Assembly: GCF_006970865.1 (NCBI RefSeq)
Contig: NZ_CP035503.1
Location: 695,001-759,000, forward strand
Direction: 5' to 3'
Source of the DNA: Rhodoferax sediminis
GTDB lineage: Bacteria > Pseudomonadota > Gammaproteobacteria > Burkholderiales > Burkholderiaceae_C
DNA: 64,000 nt
Part shown: piece by piece, positions 54,845 to 64,000 of the stretch
How the letters are laid out: each line of letters begins with the position of its first letter
Numbering within the stretch: the first letter of the stretch is position 1
Program-made: the position numbers and the translations under genes
The notes under the pieces: generated by a model
Seen by the model: only the letters and a program-made list of their open reading frames with translations
What the model was told of the DNA's origin: nothing
Database searches by the model: none

Positions 54845-56256
54845 CGCCGCCCGATGACGAACGGACGGATCGAGTTCTCGCAGCCGTTGTTGTCTATGGG
54901 GTACTCGCCACTCTGGGCGTAGCGCGCCAACTTGAGCCACTGCGAGGACAGGTAGTGCAGTGCCTTGCCCAGCAGACTGCCAGGCAGCACCGCATGGATG
55001 TTGGTCAGCAACAAGGCCCGGATTTCTTCCAGCACGGGGACGCTTTGGGCCTGACGCCGGAGCAACAGCGCGCTCGCATCAGACTGCTGCTCTTTGGCCA
55101 GGGCCTCGACGCGGTAGAGCTTGCCAATCAATGCGATGAACTGCGCCGCCAACTGCTCGGGCCCCCGGTTGTTCTTGGGCAGCGCCTGCAGTGTGTCATT
55201 GAAGTAACGCCGGCAATGCGCCCAGCACCCAATGTGGACGAGCTTGTTCGCCAGAGCGATCTTGTTGTAGACCTCGTAGCCGTCGGTCATCAGCACGCCG
55301 CCCTCGCGCGCGCCGGCGTACAGACGCTGCGCCGCCTCGGTGCTGCGTGAGGGCGAGTAGGCGAACAAGCGTATTGGCGGGCCAGTGCCGCTGGCGCCAG
55401 AGCCATCGGTCATCTGCGCCCACATGTAGCTCTTGGACTGGGCGCTGCGCCCGGCCTCCTTGAGCACCTGGATCTCGGTCTCGTCGCCGAAGATCAGGGG
55501 GGCGTCCAACATCAGGTCGCGCAGCAGGTTGATGAGCGGCTGTACCGCCTGGCCCACCCGCACGACGCTGGCCGCCATGGTGTTGCGCGAGAGGTCGCTG
55601 CCGCCGAAGCGCCCTAGCAGGGCCGCCTGGCGGTACAGCGGCAGGCCGTCCACGTACTTGGAGGTGATCACCCAGGCCAGCAGGCCTTCGCTGAACAGGC
55701 CCTTGGGGATGACTTGCTCGGGCTTGGCCGCCAGGCGCAGCGTGCCATCGCAGCACGGGCAGGCGTACTTGACCCGCTCGTGCCGGATCACGCGCACTTG
55801 CTGCGGGATGATGTCGAGCTGTTCGCTGGCCTCGACGCCGATCTCTTGCAGCGCGGCGCCATCGTGGGGGCAGACTCGCTCGGACTCGGGCAGTTCGTGG
55901 CGCACCACCTCGCGCGGCAGCGCAGGGTCCAGCGGCTTGCGCCCACGCTTGGCACGCTTGTGGCCGGGAACGTCGGCCGTCTTGTTGTCCTCGGCTTCAA
56001 CTTCTTCCTGCGCAGGCTGGGCACTCGCGCCGAGTTCCTCGGCCTCGTTAAAGAACATGTCCTTCTGATGCAGCCCACTGACCTCGCTCTTGGCCGCGAA
56101 GATCTGGCGCATGAATTTGTTCAGCCGCTCCTTGAGCAGGTCGCGCTCTGTGCGTACAACGCGCAATTCGCCAGCGAGTGATTCGCTTCGCCGAGTGGCT
56201 TCGGCCAGCGCCTGCTGCAGGGCTGAATATTCTTCGGCGGTGGGCATCTGAACCAT
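54845..56256 (-). pseudogene. tnpC: IS66 transposase TnpC, N-terminal 470 residues (split by RIT)
   Basis: From the ATG at 56256: a leucine-zipper region (ALQQALAEATRRSESLAGEL), a zinc-binding segment (ACPCCDGTLRLAAKPEQVIP), the DDE core (IFGDETEIQVLKEAGR; VLMTDGYEVYNKI; NNGCENSIRPFVIGRR). It is cut after IGRR by the RIT element. The frame then runs through RIT sequence to 54742, giving a 504-residue chimera without the C-terminal element, probably inactive. Confidence 0.92.
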
Positions 56257-56371
56257 CGCCTGCTTCGATCTATATGTCGCTCAGACGGTTCCTTGTGCAG
56301 GATATTTTGCGGCAAATATTTGTATCGCCGACACCTCGCAGATGACTGCGGCCGCAGTCATCTCGCAGTAC

Positions 56372-56722
56372 TCAGGCGACCCTCTGGTAGATGCGCTGCG
56401 GGTGCCTCTGGATGACCGCCAGATCGATGCCGTCGAGCAGCCAGTGCAGTTGCTCCACCGTCAGCGTCGGCACCTTCGCCTCTTCTGGCCAGATGAAGCG
56501 GTCCTGCTCTAGGCGCTTCATCAGCAGCCAGAAGCCGTTGCGGTCCCAGCCCAGGATCTTCACCCGGTTGCGTCGGCGGTTGCTGAACACATACACCGCC
56601 GCAGCGAATGGGTTCATCCCGAGTGCCTGCTCCACCAGAATCGCCAGGCCGTTGATACCCATGCGGAAGTCGATGGCCGGGCGGTGCAGGTACACCGTCA
56701 GCGTGTCGTCGAGCCGGAACAT
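56372..56722 (-). CDS. tnpB: IS66 accessory protein TnpB
   Basis: A 116-residue protein with the Orf2/TnpB signature: YLHRPAIDFRMGINGLAILV, VFSNRRRNRVKILGWDRNGF and WLLMKRLEQDRFIWP. It is needed for IS66 transposition, mechanism unknown. It overlaps tnpA by 25 bases and is intact. Confidence 0.94.
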   Translation of the reverse strand: MFRLDDTLTVYLHRPAIDFRMGINGLAILVEQALGMNPFAAAVYVFSNRRRNRVKILGWDRNGFWLLMKRLEQDRFIWPEEAKVPTLTVEQLHWLLDGIDLAVIQRHPQRIYQRVA

Positions 56723-57141
56723 GGCAGGCGGCCCAGGAGTTCAAGGATGGGAGACAACTCGCCCAAGCCAGCATCGCTGAGATTGATCTCCACCCCATTG
56801 GGCAATCGTGCGTGAAGACGAACCATGACCGCAGGCGCAGTGACAGGCGCGGCCTCGGGGGCGGAAAGCTGCAACGGCACGAAGGCATCGGTGCCGGCCT
56901 TGGCCACTGCGGACATGTTGGCGCGACCCGCGCTCATGTCCAGACCCATGCTCTGGGTTATCCAGCGGCGCAGCAAGTTGGCGTTGACGCCGCATTGCAG
57001 CGCCATGCGTGCCACCGAGACTCCAGGCCTCATGCACGCCCGCACCACTTCGGCCTTGGCCTGCGGGTCGTACACGGCCCGGCCATCGTTCTTGCGCCCC
57101 GTGACCAGGCGCCGTACCAACTCTGTGTCGATCTCTGACAT
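56698..57141 (-). CDS. tnpA: IS66 accessory protein TnpA
   Basis: A 147-residue DNA-binding protein. The helix-turn-helix PQAKAEVVRACMRPGVSVAR, then MALQCGVNANLLRRWI, is typical of IS66 OrfA. The C-terminal part (ARLPNGVEINLSDAG) contacts TnpB in the family. It is the first gene inside the right IS66 end. Confidence 0.93.
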   Translation of the reverse strand: MSEIDTELVRRLVTGRKNDGRAVYDPQAKAEVVRACMRPGVSVARMALQCGVNANLLRRWITQSMGLDMSAGRANMSAVAKAGTDAFVPLQLSAPEAAPVTAPAVMVRLHARLPNGVEINLSDAGLGELSPILELLGRLPCSGSTTR

Positions 57142-57223
57142 ACGTGTCCACGTTGTTCTACATGGACACGTAGCTTCCCCTCTCAGGCCCTCTGTGGGAA
57201 GACGTGGTTCATTGACCGCTTAC

Positions 57224-58136
57224 TGACAAACCGCTGGCACTTGGCCGCCATCCCCAGGTTGAGCTGGCGAACCTTCTCAGTGCCCACCTCGGTGTGTCGC
57301 AGGTCGCCCTTGTCGCCAAACATTGCCAGGGTACATGACTCCTTCAGCGGGAAGAACACCAGAGCGCCCGCATTGCCAAAGCCAACACCCCAGAACCCGT
57401 TAGCTCGGGGAGCCACAGTCGTGAGGAAGACCGGGGCGTCGGTGGTGATGAACGACTTCTTCTCGTTGTCTCTATGGACCGCAAGCCAATCACGGCCTGC
57501 GAAGATGGGAGCAATCTCCAGCGCCATTTTGATGGCCATGCCAACTGCCCAGCGGTGGTTAGTCGACACTTTCAGGCCGTCGTTCTGCGCCATCGTGACC
57601 ATGAGCTTCGCTTCGGCCATGACCTCGTCATCAGGCTTACCGGCGTAGTCTCGGTCCTCGCGCAATCGCGTCGCCACTTCATTCACGTCATTGAACATGC
57701 GCTTCATGATGTCGGTAACCATGCCAGCGTTGAACGCCTTCAGAGAGTCAACCACGTCTGGCGTGCGCGTTGCGGCGAGCGCAATGAAAATTGCTAAGTC
57801 CGAGCGCTCATCGGCATTGATGGCCTCTCGGGCCGCGAGCTTGTCGATGACCGGTTTGGCCTTGCCCTCGTACTCCGACAGGAACTGCTCGAGCTCGAAC
57901 CGCTTGCGCCCTTCGGCGTCCTCCATCGTGTAGAAATGGCCGATGACACCGGTGTTCACCGGTTGCTGGAGGCGCACGGTGTCCTGCTCGCGGGCGTAAA
58001 CCGCGACAAGGCCGTTGACGCTGAAGTTCTCCAGGTAGAAGCGTGGCAGGAAGTGCTGGCGCTTCGGCCCGGTCAAGAGCGGCTTGGACGTTGCGGGCGC
58101 GGCTGCTGCAGCGGATTTGTTACTGGTCGTAGACAT
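57224..58136 (-). pseudogene. DUF4238 protein, N-terminal 300 residues (split by IS66)
   Basis: From the ATG at 58136: KRQHFLPRFYLENFSVNG at about 25-42 is the DUF4238 signature, followed by ITTDAPVFLT and FFPLKESCTLAMFGDKG blocks shared by the family. The role is unknown; DUF4238 genes are frequent in defence islands. The IS66 target duplication begins at 57231 and the frame runs into IS66 as RSMNHVFPQRA. All but the last 30 or so residues remain, so residual function is possible. Confidence 0.87.
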
Positions 58137-58702
58137 GTCCGCGATTCTCGACGTCCGAGACGCAGGTCACTTCAGGGTGCATGAAACTCCAAAACTCCGC
58201 CGGACCGGATCTCGAACGCAAGCCACGCCGCGCAAGTTCCCTGGTTCCCTCGCTCACTGCGGCGATCGGCGCCCATCACAGTCGCCGGGGAAGCAGAAGC
58301 CGGTAAACGGCTTTGGGAGTATGACCCATCGCGACAGAGGCCGGCCGTGAGCCTGCGCGAATGACCGGAAGGTCGATGAGACCATGAACTCGCTGTTGGG
58401 CGCTGAGTGACGGCAATCGCTGCGAAGTTGACTCCAGGCTGCTTGCCCCCGGTGATCTTACAGACCTAAGCATCAGCCGCCTCGTTCACCTGTCTTTCGA
58501 GGATGGCAGAGTTGACGGCTGCAGCACATCCTCGGTAGTCACTCAACATAGACCAGCCTGGCCACGCGTCGAAAAGGATTCCTTCTACCCGGAGCGAGTA
58601 GCCGAAGCCGTCCCGGTAGCACACCACCTTTGGAAGGTATATATTTTCATATGATATGTTTTAATATATTATATATTTTTATACACCATCAAAATCGAAC
58701 TG
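58137..58702. other. Intergenic region upstream of the Wadjet operon
   Basis: 566 bp. No gene was recognised in the first 480 bp. At 58636-58685 the sequence becomes almost pure A/T, with TATATATTTTCATATG and TATATATTTTTATAC as imperfect direct copies about 30 bp apart and many short palindromes. This is the likely promoter and operator for the WYL regulator and jetABC. Confidence 0.55.
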
Positions 58703-59560
58703 ATGAGCCAGGCCAATCTTTTCGAGAAAAATCGCTACAAGGTCATGCGCCGCATGGCTCTATGGGAAGGGCGGCTGAGCCGAGGTCGACTCATGGATGT
58801 CCTCGGTCTGAGCGGCATTCGAGTGAGCCAACTTCTCAGAGAAGTTCGGGAAGAAATCCCTGACTGGTTCGAGTGGGATAGCAAAAGCAAGTCGTACTTT
58901 GTCACCCCCGCCGCCTACAAAAGAGCCCAAGCCGATCTCAAGGCTGGTACATCCGATCTGAGTTTGGCTGCCTACTTGGCAGAGGCTGACATTCATGCGG
59001 ATCTCTCCCCCGGGGCCGGGCCCGTCACCATGGCCTCTTGGGGCTTCTCCCAGGTCAACCCTCATACCTTTTCTCGCATCCGTCTGGCTGTCGAGCAAGG
59101 GACGCGGCTGAGAATTGAGTACCGCTCTATGAGAATCCCCGAGCCGCACACGCGGACCGTGGAGCCACATTGCCTGATCCAGGCGGGCCGGCGTTGGCAC
59201 ATGCGCGGCTACTGCCTGGAGACCAGAGACTTCAGGGACTTCGTGCTCGGGCGCATTGCAAAGATCACTTTGCTGGACCAGAAGGTTGAATCCACTGTTG
59301 CCGAGGACACCAAGTGGAATGCTGTGGTGAAAGTGCGCATCCAGGCGCATCCAAAGATGACACCTGGCCAGCAGAATTTGGTCCGGAGTGAGTACTTCGA
59401 AGGAACTGCGGTGCGCGTGCACAGCTGCCGCGGCGCCATGCTGCCCTATCTAGTGCAGGAGCTGCGACTGGCCCTGGACATAACTAAGGATGTGCCGCCT
59501 GAATACCAGCTGGCGGTGGAGAACGTTGAGGAGGTGCGCAAATGGCTGTTCCCAGCGTAA
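58703..59560 (+). CDS. WYL-domain transcriptional regulator of the Wadjet operon
   Basis: A 285-residue protein. An N-terminal winged helix (RLSRGRLMDVLGLSGIRVSQ) is followed by the WYL domain (LRIEYRSMRIPEPHTRTVEP, RRWHMRGYCLETRDF) and a C-terminal extension, the BrxR/CapW layout found in front of defence operons. Such proteins repress until a nucleic-acid ligand signals infection. Its last 19 bases overlap jetA, so it is translated with the operon it should control. Confidence 0.86.
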   Translation: MSQANLFEKNRYKVMRRMALWEGRLSRGRLMDVLGLSGIRVSQLLREVREEIPDWFEWDSKSKSYFVTPAAYKRAQADLKAGTSDLSLAAYLAEADIHADLSPGAGPVTMASWGFSQVNPHTFSRIRLAVEQGTRLRIEYRSMRIPEPHTRTVEPHCLIQAGRRWHMRGYCLETRDFRDFVLGRIAKITLLDQKVESTVAEDTKWNAVVKVRIQAHPKMTPGQQNLVRSEYFEGTAVRVHSCRGAMLPYLVQELRLALDITKDVPPEYQLAVENVEEVRKWLFPA

Positions 59561-61008
59561 CCCCAGCTTCCATGGCGCTCTTCCAGCGCATCCCGGAGCG
59601 CCTGTTCGGTCCGCTTGCCTCGCAAAACCGCCACGGCTACTGGGCGCTGCTGTGCCACCTGCACCGCCGGCGCTTCGGTCCCGACGCGCCTCTGCCGCCC
59701 AGCTACGGCTTCCTTCAGCGCGAGATCACCCAGGAGATCGAGGACCACCTCAAATACGCCGACGAATGGCAGCTTGAGTCTGGCGATCAGCCCGATACGC
59801 CCCTGAACATCCGGGCCATCGGCATCTTCAATCGCTTGGTCGAGGCTGGCTGGTTCCGTTTAGAGAAGTACGGCATTGAGAAGACCGTCAATATGGCGCC
59901 GGCCGTGGGCCAACTGCTGACCCAGTTGATCAACTTTGCCGAGACGGGCCCGGTATTTGTTTCCGGCAAGATCCGCGCGATCGACGCTTCTGTGGCCCAG
60001 GTGCACAAGGGTGAAGCCAGCGGCGACCTGCTGCGAGAGGCGGCCGAACAGTGCCGCAACCTGTTGGTCTACATCCGCAACACCGGCACCAATGTGCGCG
60101 ACCTGATGGTGGCCATAGGCGCGCAGCCCACCACGGCCCAGTACGTTCGGTCCTTTTTTACCTCGTACATCCAAGAAGTCTTTATTGGGGACTACCAGGA
60201 ACTGCGCACTCGGGAGCACCCCTTGTCCAAGCGCCAGCAGATCCTGGACGCTGTCACAGACATCGACACTCGGCCCGAGCAGCGCAGCCGCTTATTGGAC
60301 TGGTATGTGAACCGCCTCTCCAGCGGGGACGACAAAAAAGGCCAAGCCGCATTCCAGCGCGACCTGCAGCGCCTCTACGAGCTCGACCGGATCGAAGAAT
60401 ACCTGGAGCGCCTGGACGAAGAGATCCGCGTTGCTAACCGGCGCGCGCTGGCCTTCCTGGAATACAAGCTGCGCGCGATCCGGCCCATCGACAACCTGCT
60501 CCGGCAGACCATGGACCGCTTGATTGCCAATCCCGACATCGATGTCGCCCCTGTGTTCCCGCCGGATGCCCTAATGGGAGGCGCCCGCCTGGCCCAGCCA
60601 CGCAAGGAGGTGCCGCGGCTGGCACCCACACCTTTGCGCCAAGTGATCATCTCTGACCGCACGCGCGCGATCAGCAACCTGGTGCGCCGCGCCCAGGAGC
60701 GCCGCTCCATCACGCCCATGAAGCTGCGCGCCTATGCCGAGAAAGTGCTCCAGGACACGGTCGCCGCTGGTAGCGAGACTCTGCCTTGCGGATCCATTGA
60801 GGACTTGCGCGCCTTCCAGGCCCTGACCAGCGTGGCCATGGCAACCAACTCCCGGATTCCCAGGCTGGAGATGGAAGGCCGGGCGTCTGCGCCGGGCATG
60901 GAGCTGCGCTACACCAGCGACGAAGCCGCCGAGCACCCGTATTTGAGCGGCAAGCCATTCACATTGAGCTGGCGCAAACGCCAGACTAGAAACAGGGAGA
61001 CTAAATGA
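59542..61008 (+). CDS. jetA: Wadjet subunit JetA (kleisin-like)
   Basis: A 488-residue protein of the JetA/MksF-type kleisin family: ALFQRIPERLFGPLASQNRH near the start, then a helical body (LEYKLRAIRPIDNLLRQTMD). JetA bridges the JetC SMC-like dimer. GAGGAGG at 59527-59533 supports the ATG at 59542; the ATG at 59572 matches the N-terminus of homologues and is an alternative. ATGA overlap with jetB. Confidence 0.9.
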   Translation: MAVPSVTPASMALFQRIPERLFGPLASQNRHGYWALLCHLHRRRFGPDAPLPPSYGFLQREITQEIEDHLKYADEWQLESGDQPDTPLNIRAIGIFNRLVEAGWFRLEKYGIEKTVNMAPAVGQLLTQLINFAETGPVFVSGKIRAIDASVAQVHKGEASGDLLREAAEQCRNLLVYIRNTGTNVRDLMVAIGAQPTTAQYVRSFFTSYIQEVFIGDYQELRTREHPLSKRQQILDAVTDIDTRPEQRSRLLDWYVNRLSSGDDKKGQAAFQRDLQRLYELDRIEEYLERLDEEIRVANRRALAFLEYKLRAIRPIDNLLRQTMDRLIANPDIDVAPVFPPDALMGGARLAQPRKEVPRLAPTPLRQVIISDRTRAISNLVRRAQERRSITPMKLRAYAEKVLQDTVAAGSETLPCGSIEDLRAFQALTSVAMATNSRIPRLEMEGRASAPGMELRYTSDEAAEHPYLSGKPFTLSWRKRQTRNRETK

Positions 61009-61697
61009 GCAACCTACGGGATTGGGAGGATCTGGCCAGCAGGCTGGATGGTGTCTATACCGTCGAAGACTTTGAGACTGCAGCCTATCGGCTAGTGGCC
61101 GAACAGGTGATCTACCACTCTGACCGGAGCAGCCGGGTGACCTATGCCATCCTGGACCTCTACGAGCGCGAGTTCGCCAAGGTGCTGGCCCCGCTGGGTG
61201 TGTCCCTGTCGATCAACCGACAGCTGCGCTATGTCACAGCTCTGCCACGGCACGCCAAAGCCAGTACTGCGACCGTGGCCCAGACGCTGTTTGCCCTGGT
61301 ACTGCGCGGCCTGTACGACGAAGGCGTGCGCGCCGGCGGGCTTACCGAAGACGGCGAGGTGCTGTGCGACTACATCGAGCTACAGGAGAAGTTCCACCTC
61401 ATGACCGGGCGCGACCTGCCCACTCGTGGCGAGCTCGACACGCTACTGCGCTTCGCCAAGCGCTGGGGCATCGCCCGTCGGCTGGAGGACGATGACAGTG
61501 GTCATCTGACGTCTCTGCAGGAGCAGTCTGCCGGTGGCGTGGCCATCCGCCCGGCCATTGTCGACGTGCTGGGCGAGACTGCCCTGATACGGCTGGCGCA
61601 GTGGGGCGCGGCACGGGAAGTGGCGCATGCGGATGGTGCCGCCGACGAGCCCATGGCGATCGAGGACAACCAGGGAGGGGATGATGAAGCGGCTTGA
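61005..61697 (+). CDS. jetB: Wadjet subunit JetB (DUF4194)
   Basis: A 230-residue protein with the winged-helix KITE-type fold of DUF4194 (VTYAILDLYEREFAKVLAPL, then LTEDGEVLCDYIELQEKF). JetB binds JetA in the plasmid-cleaving Wadjet complex. The acidic tail (ADEPMAIEDNQGGDDEAA) is longer than in many relatives. It overlaps jetC by 14 bases. Confidence 0.88.
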   Translation: MSNLRDWEDLASRLDGVYTVEDFETAAYRLVAEQVIYHSDRSSRVTYAILDLYEREFAKVLAPLGVSLSINRQLRYVTALPRHAKASTATVAQTLFALVLRGLYDEGVRAGGLTEDGEVLCDYIELQEKFHLMTGRDLPTRGELDTLLRFAKRWGIARRLEDDDSGHLTSLQEQSAGGVAIRPAIVDVLGETALIRLAQWGAAREVAHADGAADEPMAIEDNQGGDDEAA

Positions 61698-64000
61698 GAG
61701 CGTCAAACTGGTGCAGTTTCTGCTGTACGAGCAGCAGGAATTCCGACTGGAAGAAATTACTGGTCTGTTCGGCCGCAATGGCAGCGGCAAGAGCTCGGCG
61801 CTCGATGCCGTGCAGATCGCCATGATGGGCGCCAACAAGAACCTGATGCACTTCAATGCCCAGGCAGACGCCAAGTCGCACCAGAGCCGTACCTTGCGGT
61901 CCTACTGCCTTGGGCAATATGGCGACTCCATCGAGCAGTGCGCGCGGCCGCAGGCCACCACCTACATCACGCTGGTCTGGCGGGATACCGAAACCAATGA
62001 GCCGGTCTCCATGGGCGTGTGCATTGAGGCCTCGCTGGGCAACGAGACGGAGAAGGTGCTGGGACGCTATGTCATCCGTGGCATTGAACTGACCATGTCC
62101 GAGCACCTGCAGACGATGGACGGTGTAACCATGCCCCTGCCCTGGAGCAGTTTCCGTCATCGGCTGCTGGAACAGTCCAAGGTCACCGGTGAAGAACCGC
62201 TGTTCGACGATGGTGCCAGCTATGTCAAGCAGGTGCTGTTCATGCTGCGCGGCAAGGCAGGCCCGGCGTCCTATGATGCGTTTGCGCGCGCCTTCCGCTT
62301 CGCGCTGCGCATGAGCTTCTCCAAGTCGGTGGACCAGATCGTGCGCCAGGACGTCCTGGAGGATCGCCCCACCAACATCGCCAGATTCAAGCAACTGGTG
62401 GAGACCTTCAAACGAATCAACCTATTGGTCGAGGGGGTCGAGCTAAAAATCAAACAGGGCCTGGAGGTCAGCAAGAACTTTGACGCGGCGCTGGTCGAGG
62501 CCCGCAAATCCGTCACGTGGACCGGGTTGCAGGCTTCCGCAGCGTACGAGATGAGCAATGCCGCGCACGAGAAGTTGACAGGTGAGAAGTTTGAGCAGGA
62601 GGAGGTGGTTGGTGAATGCACCCAAGCCAGCACGACCGCCGATGAAGCGCTGGCGACCTGGACTCTCGAAGAAGATCAACTGACTGGCCTTCAGCGCGCC
62701 CACGCGGACCATGCTGAGAACGCGGGCGCCCAGCAAGACTTGGCGCAGGCGCAACTAAAAACCACCCGCCGGGAAGAAGAGCTGAAGCGGGAACTGCGCA
62801 ACTTCAGGCAATTGCTTCAAAACGCCAGTTCCAACGAGTTGATGGCCCAATGGCAGCCTGCGCTTGCGCTGGCCGCACAGCAGCTTGGCGAGTTCTCGTG
62901 GGAGCAGAACCGAGTCGACCAGGATGGGCTGGGACAGATAGTCCGGGGTCTGGGTGACACGCTGCAGTCAGCAGCTACGCACCTGGGCAAGGAATACGAC
63001 ATCGTTAAGGAGAATATCCGTCTCGCCAAAGAACGGCTCTCGACGATCGGCCTGGGCATGGAGCGCGCCAATACCAACCGCGCGCAGGTCAGCGAATCCA
63101 CGGCCCGGTTGATGCATGAGTTCGCGGACCATGGATTGCACCCTACCCCCGTCTGCGACCTGGTGAAGGTGACCGATCCCAAATGGCAGCCTGCGATCGA
63201 AGCCTACTTGGCCAAGAACGTGGAAGCCATCTTGCTGCGGGACTCGGAGGAAGAACAAAAAGCCTTTGGCATCTACCAGGCTTTGCAGGGCAAACGCACC
63301 ATCTATGGCGTCAAGATCGTACGCTCCGACAGAGCGCGGCCTGGGCAAGGCCAGCCGGCGGCCGACACGGTGGCCAGCCTAATTCAGGGAAGCAATCAGG
63401 TGGCCGTGGCCTACTTGCGCGGCAAGCTGGGTAACCTCAAGCGCGCCAATACCGCCCAAGAGGCGTTGCGTGGCGAGCGGACCCTGACCCTAGACGGCAT
63501 GCTGGTAGGCCCCGGCGACTTTGAGCGACTGCGCCTGATACCAGAAGCAGACTTGCAGATCGGTGCCGGTGCCAAAGGGCAGGTCGACGGGCTCAGGGCC
63601 GAATCTCGTGACTTGAACCGAAAAGTAGCCGACCTTCAAGGACGCCAGGGAGACATTCATCGGATCCGCCAGGCCGTGCAGAGCTTGTCGTCGCCGGAGA
63701 CGCTGCGCCTTCTACTTGGCTTCGCGGCCCAGTTGGACGAGGCGCTCACAGAACGAGAATTCACCCACCAGCGCATCTCGGGCAGCACCAGTGCTGAGTA
63801 CCAGACCCTCTGCGCCAAGCTACAGGCACTGCAAAAACGCAGGCCGCAATTGGAGAAGGATGCCCGCGATGCCCGTGACGCCGTTGTACGGGCCCAGACG
63901 GTGCTGGACCGATTGACCAAGGAATGCACTGCCAAGCTGCAGGAGCTCGAAGGCAAACGATCGGTGCATGAGGCCTGCCGTGGCCATGTCGACTATGACC
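61684..64000 (+). CDS. jetC: Wadjet SMC-like ATPase JetC, 3' end outside the window
   Basis: At least 772 residues, open to the window edge. The ABC/SMC head shows LFGRNGSGKSSALDAVQIAM near residues 28-47 (Walker A), followed by long coiled coils with the hinge-like segment around VDGLRAESRDLNRKVADLQG. JetC loops DNA with JetA and JetB so that the nuclease JetD can cut circular plasmids. GGAGG at 61674-61678 favours the ATG at 61684 over that at 61681. The ABC signature and jetD are expected beyond 64000. Confidence 0.9.
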   Translation, partial: MKRLESVKLVQFLLYEQQEFRLEEITGLFGRNGSGKSSALDAVQIAMMGANKNLMHFNAQADAKSHQSRTLRSYCLGQYGDSIEQCARPQATTYITLVWRDTETNEPVSMGVCIEASLGNETEKVLGRYVIRGIELTMSEHLQTMDGVTMPLPWSSFRHRLLEQSKVTGEEPLFDDGASYVKQVLFMLRGKAGPASYDAFARAFRFALRMSFSKSVDQIVRQDVLEDRPTNIARFKQLVETFKRINLLVEGVELKIKQGLEVSKNFDAALVEARKSVTWTGLQASAAYEMSNAAHEKLTGEKFEQEEVVGECTQASTTADEALATWTLEEDQLTGLQRAHADHAENAGAQQDLAQAQLKTTRREEELKRELRNFRQLLQNASSNELMAQWQPALALAAQQLGEFSWEQNRVDQDGLGQIVRGLGDTLQSAATHLGKEYDIVKENIRLAKERLSTIGLGMERANTNRAQVSESTARLMHEFADHGLHPTPVCDLVKVTDPKWQPAIEAYLAKNVEAILLRDSEEEQKAFGIYQALQGKRTIYGVKIVRSDRARPGQGQPAADTVASLIQGSNQVAVAYLRGKLGNLKRANTAQEALRGERTLTLDGMLVGPGDFERLRLIPEADLQIGAGAKGQVDGLRAESRDLNRKVADLQGRQGDIHRIRQAVQSLSSPETLRLLLGFAAQLDEALTEREFTHQRISGSTSAEYQTLCAKLQALQKRRPQLEKDARDARDAVVRAQTVLDRLTKECTAKLQELEGKRSVHEACRGHVDYD

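Larger units (their letters stand above)
51093..57223 (-). mobile_element. IS66-family element carrying a nested RIT element
   Basis: Ends begin GTAAGCGGTCAA on both sides (51093 inward; 57223 inward). The flanks carry an exact 8-bp duplication TGACAAAC (51085-51092 and 57224-57231), the normal IS66 size. Without the RIT insert the element is about 2.67 kb, typical of IS66. Gene order tnpA-tnpB-tnpC is on the minus strand, tnpC being split. It interrupts a DUF4238 gene. Confidence 0.94.

Noticed and set aside
51093..57223. The three recombinases as a phage integrase module with attachment sites
   Set aside because: The perfect 38-bp inverted repeats and the position inside IS66 identify a RIT element.

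Overview
The window is GC-rich, with tightly packed operons, ATGA start/stop overlaps and gene families (chrBA, BPSL0761-type small protein, FTR1/cupredoxin cluster, lipoprotein phosphoesterase, MauG-type peroxidase) typical of a Burkholderiales betaproteobacterium. No rRNA, tRNA or CRISPR array was seen, so the genus stays open.

Bases 1-18,377 are metal and stress functions. They hold a heavy-metal P-type ATPase with an HMA chaperone, a MerR-type regulator, a thioredoxin-like protein and a CcdA-like membrane protein (148-4634). Next come a dead ISNCY transposase, then a cupredoxin/FTR1/outer-membrane set behind a Fur-box-like promoter (5365-7485). A chromate locus follows (MFS exporter diverging from chrB-chrA across a palindromic operator, 7978-11437), then secreted proteins and lipoproteins. 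A stretch of decayed genes (Tn3 transposase, cytochrome b561-like, ApbE) leads to a di-haem peroxidase and a phospholipase C/acid phosphatase with a clear terminator.

From about 18,378 onward the DNA reads as a defence and mobile-element island. Its first part is a ten-gene minus-strand operon (27,176 down to 18,618): a Lon-like AAA+ ATPase, a zinc-ribbon protein, two tandem SAK-type HAD phosphatases, four metallophosphoesterases (three of them tandem paralogues), a BPSL0761-type small protein and a YcgL-like nucleotidyltransferase. The last gene is split by an intact IS3 element with a 3-bp target duplication. The enzymes suggest RNA end processing or repair, and this is the best candidate for an undescribed system. 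Next come an ATPase/partner pair of unknown type (28,251-31,705), an IS21 element inserted beside an IS110-family transposase, a helicase with a C-terminal PD-(D/E)XK nuclease, and a three-gene ubiquitin-like/E1/DUF6527 operon. That operon diverges from a HigB/HigA-ImmA-IrrE toxin-antitoxin pair. A KAP-like ATPase, a short tyrosine recombinase and a repeat-protein/PD-(D/E)XK nuclease pair follow.

At 50,996-58,136 three elements are nested and can be unpacked base by base. A DUF4238 gene is split by an IS66 element (8-bp duplication TGACAAAC). The IS66 tnpC is in turn split by a recombinase-in-trio (RIT) element with perfect 38-bp inverted repeats. The window ends in a Wadjet (JetABC) operon headed by a WYL regulator; jetC runs off the edge. 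Most island genes look like independent anti-phage or anti-plasmid modules accumulated beside each other and repeatedly hit by insertion sequences.
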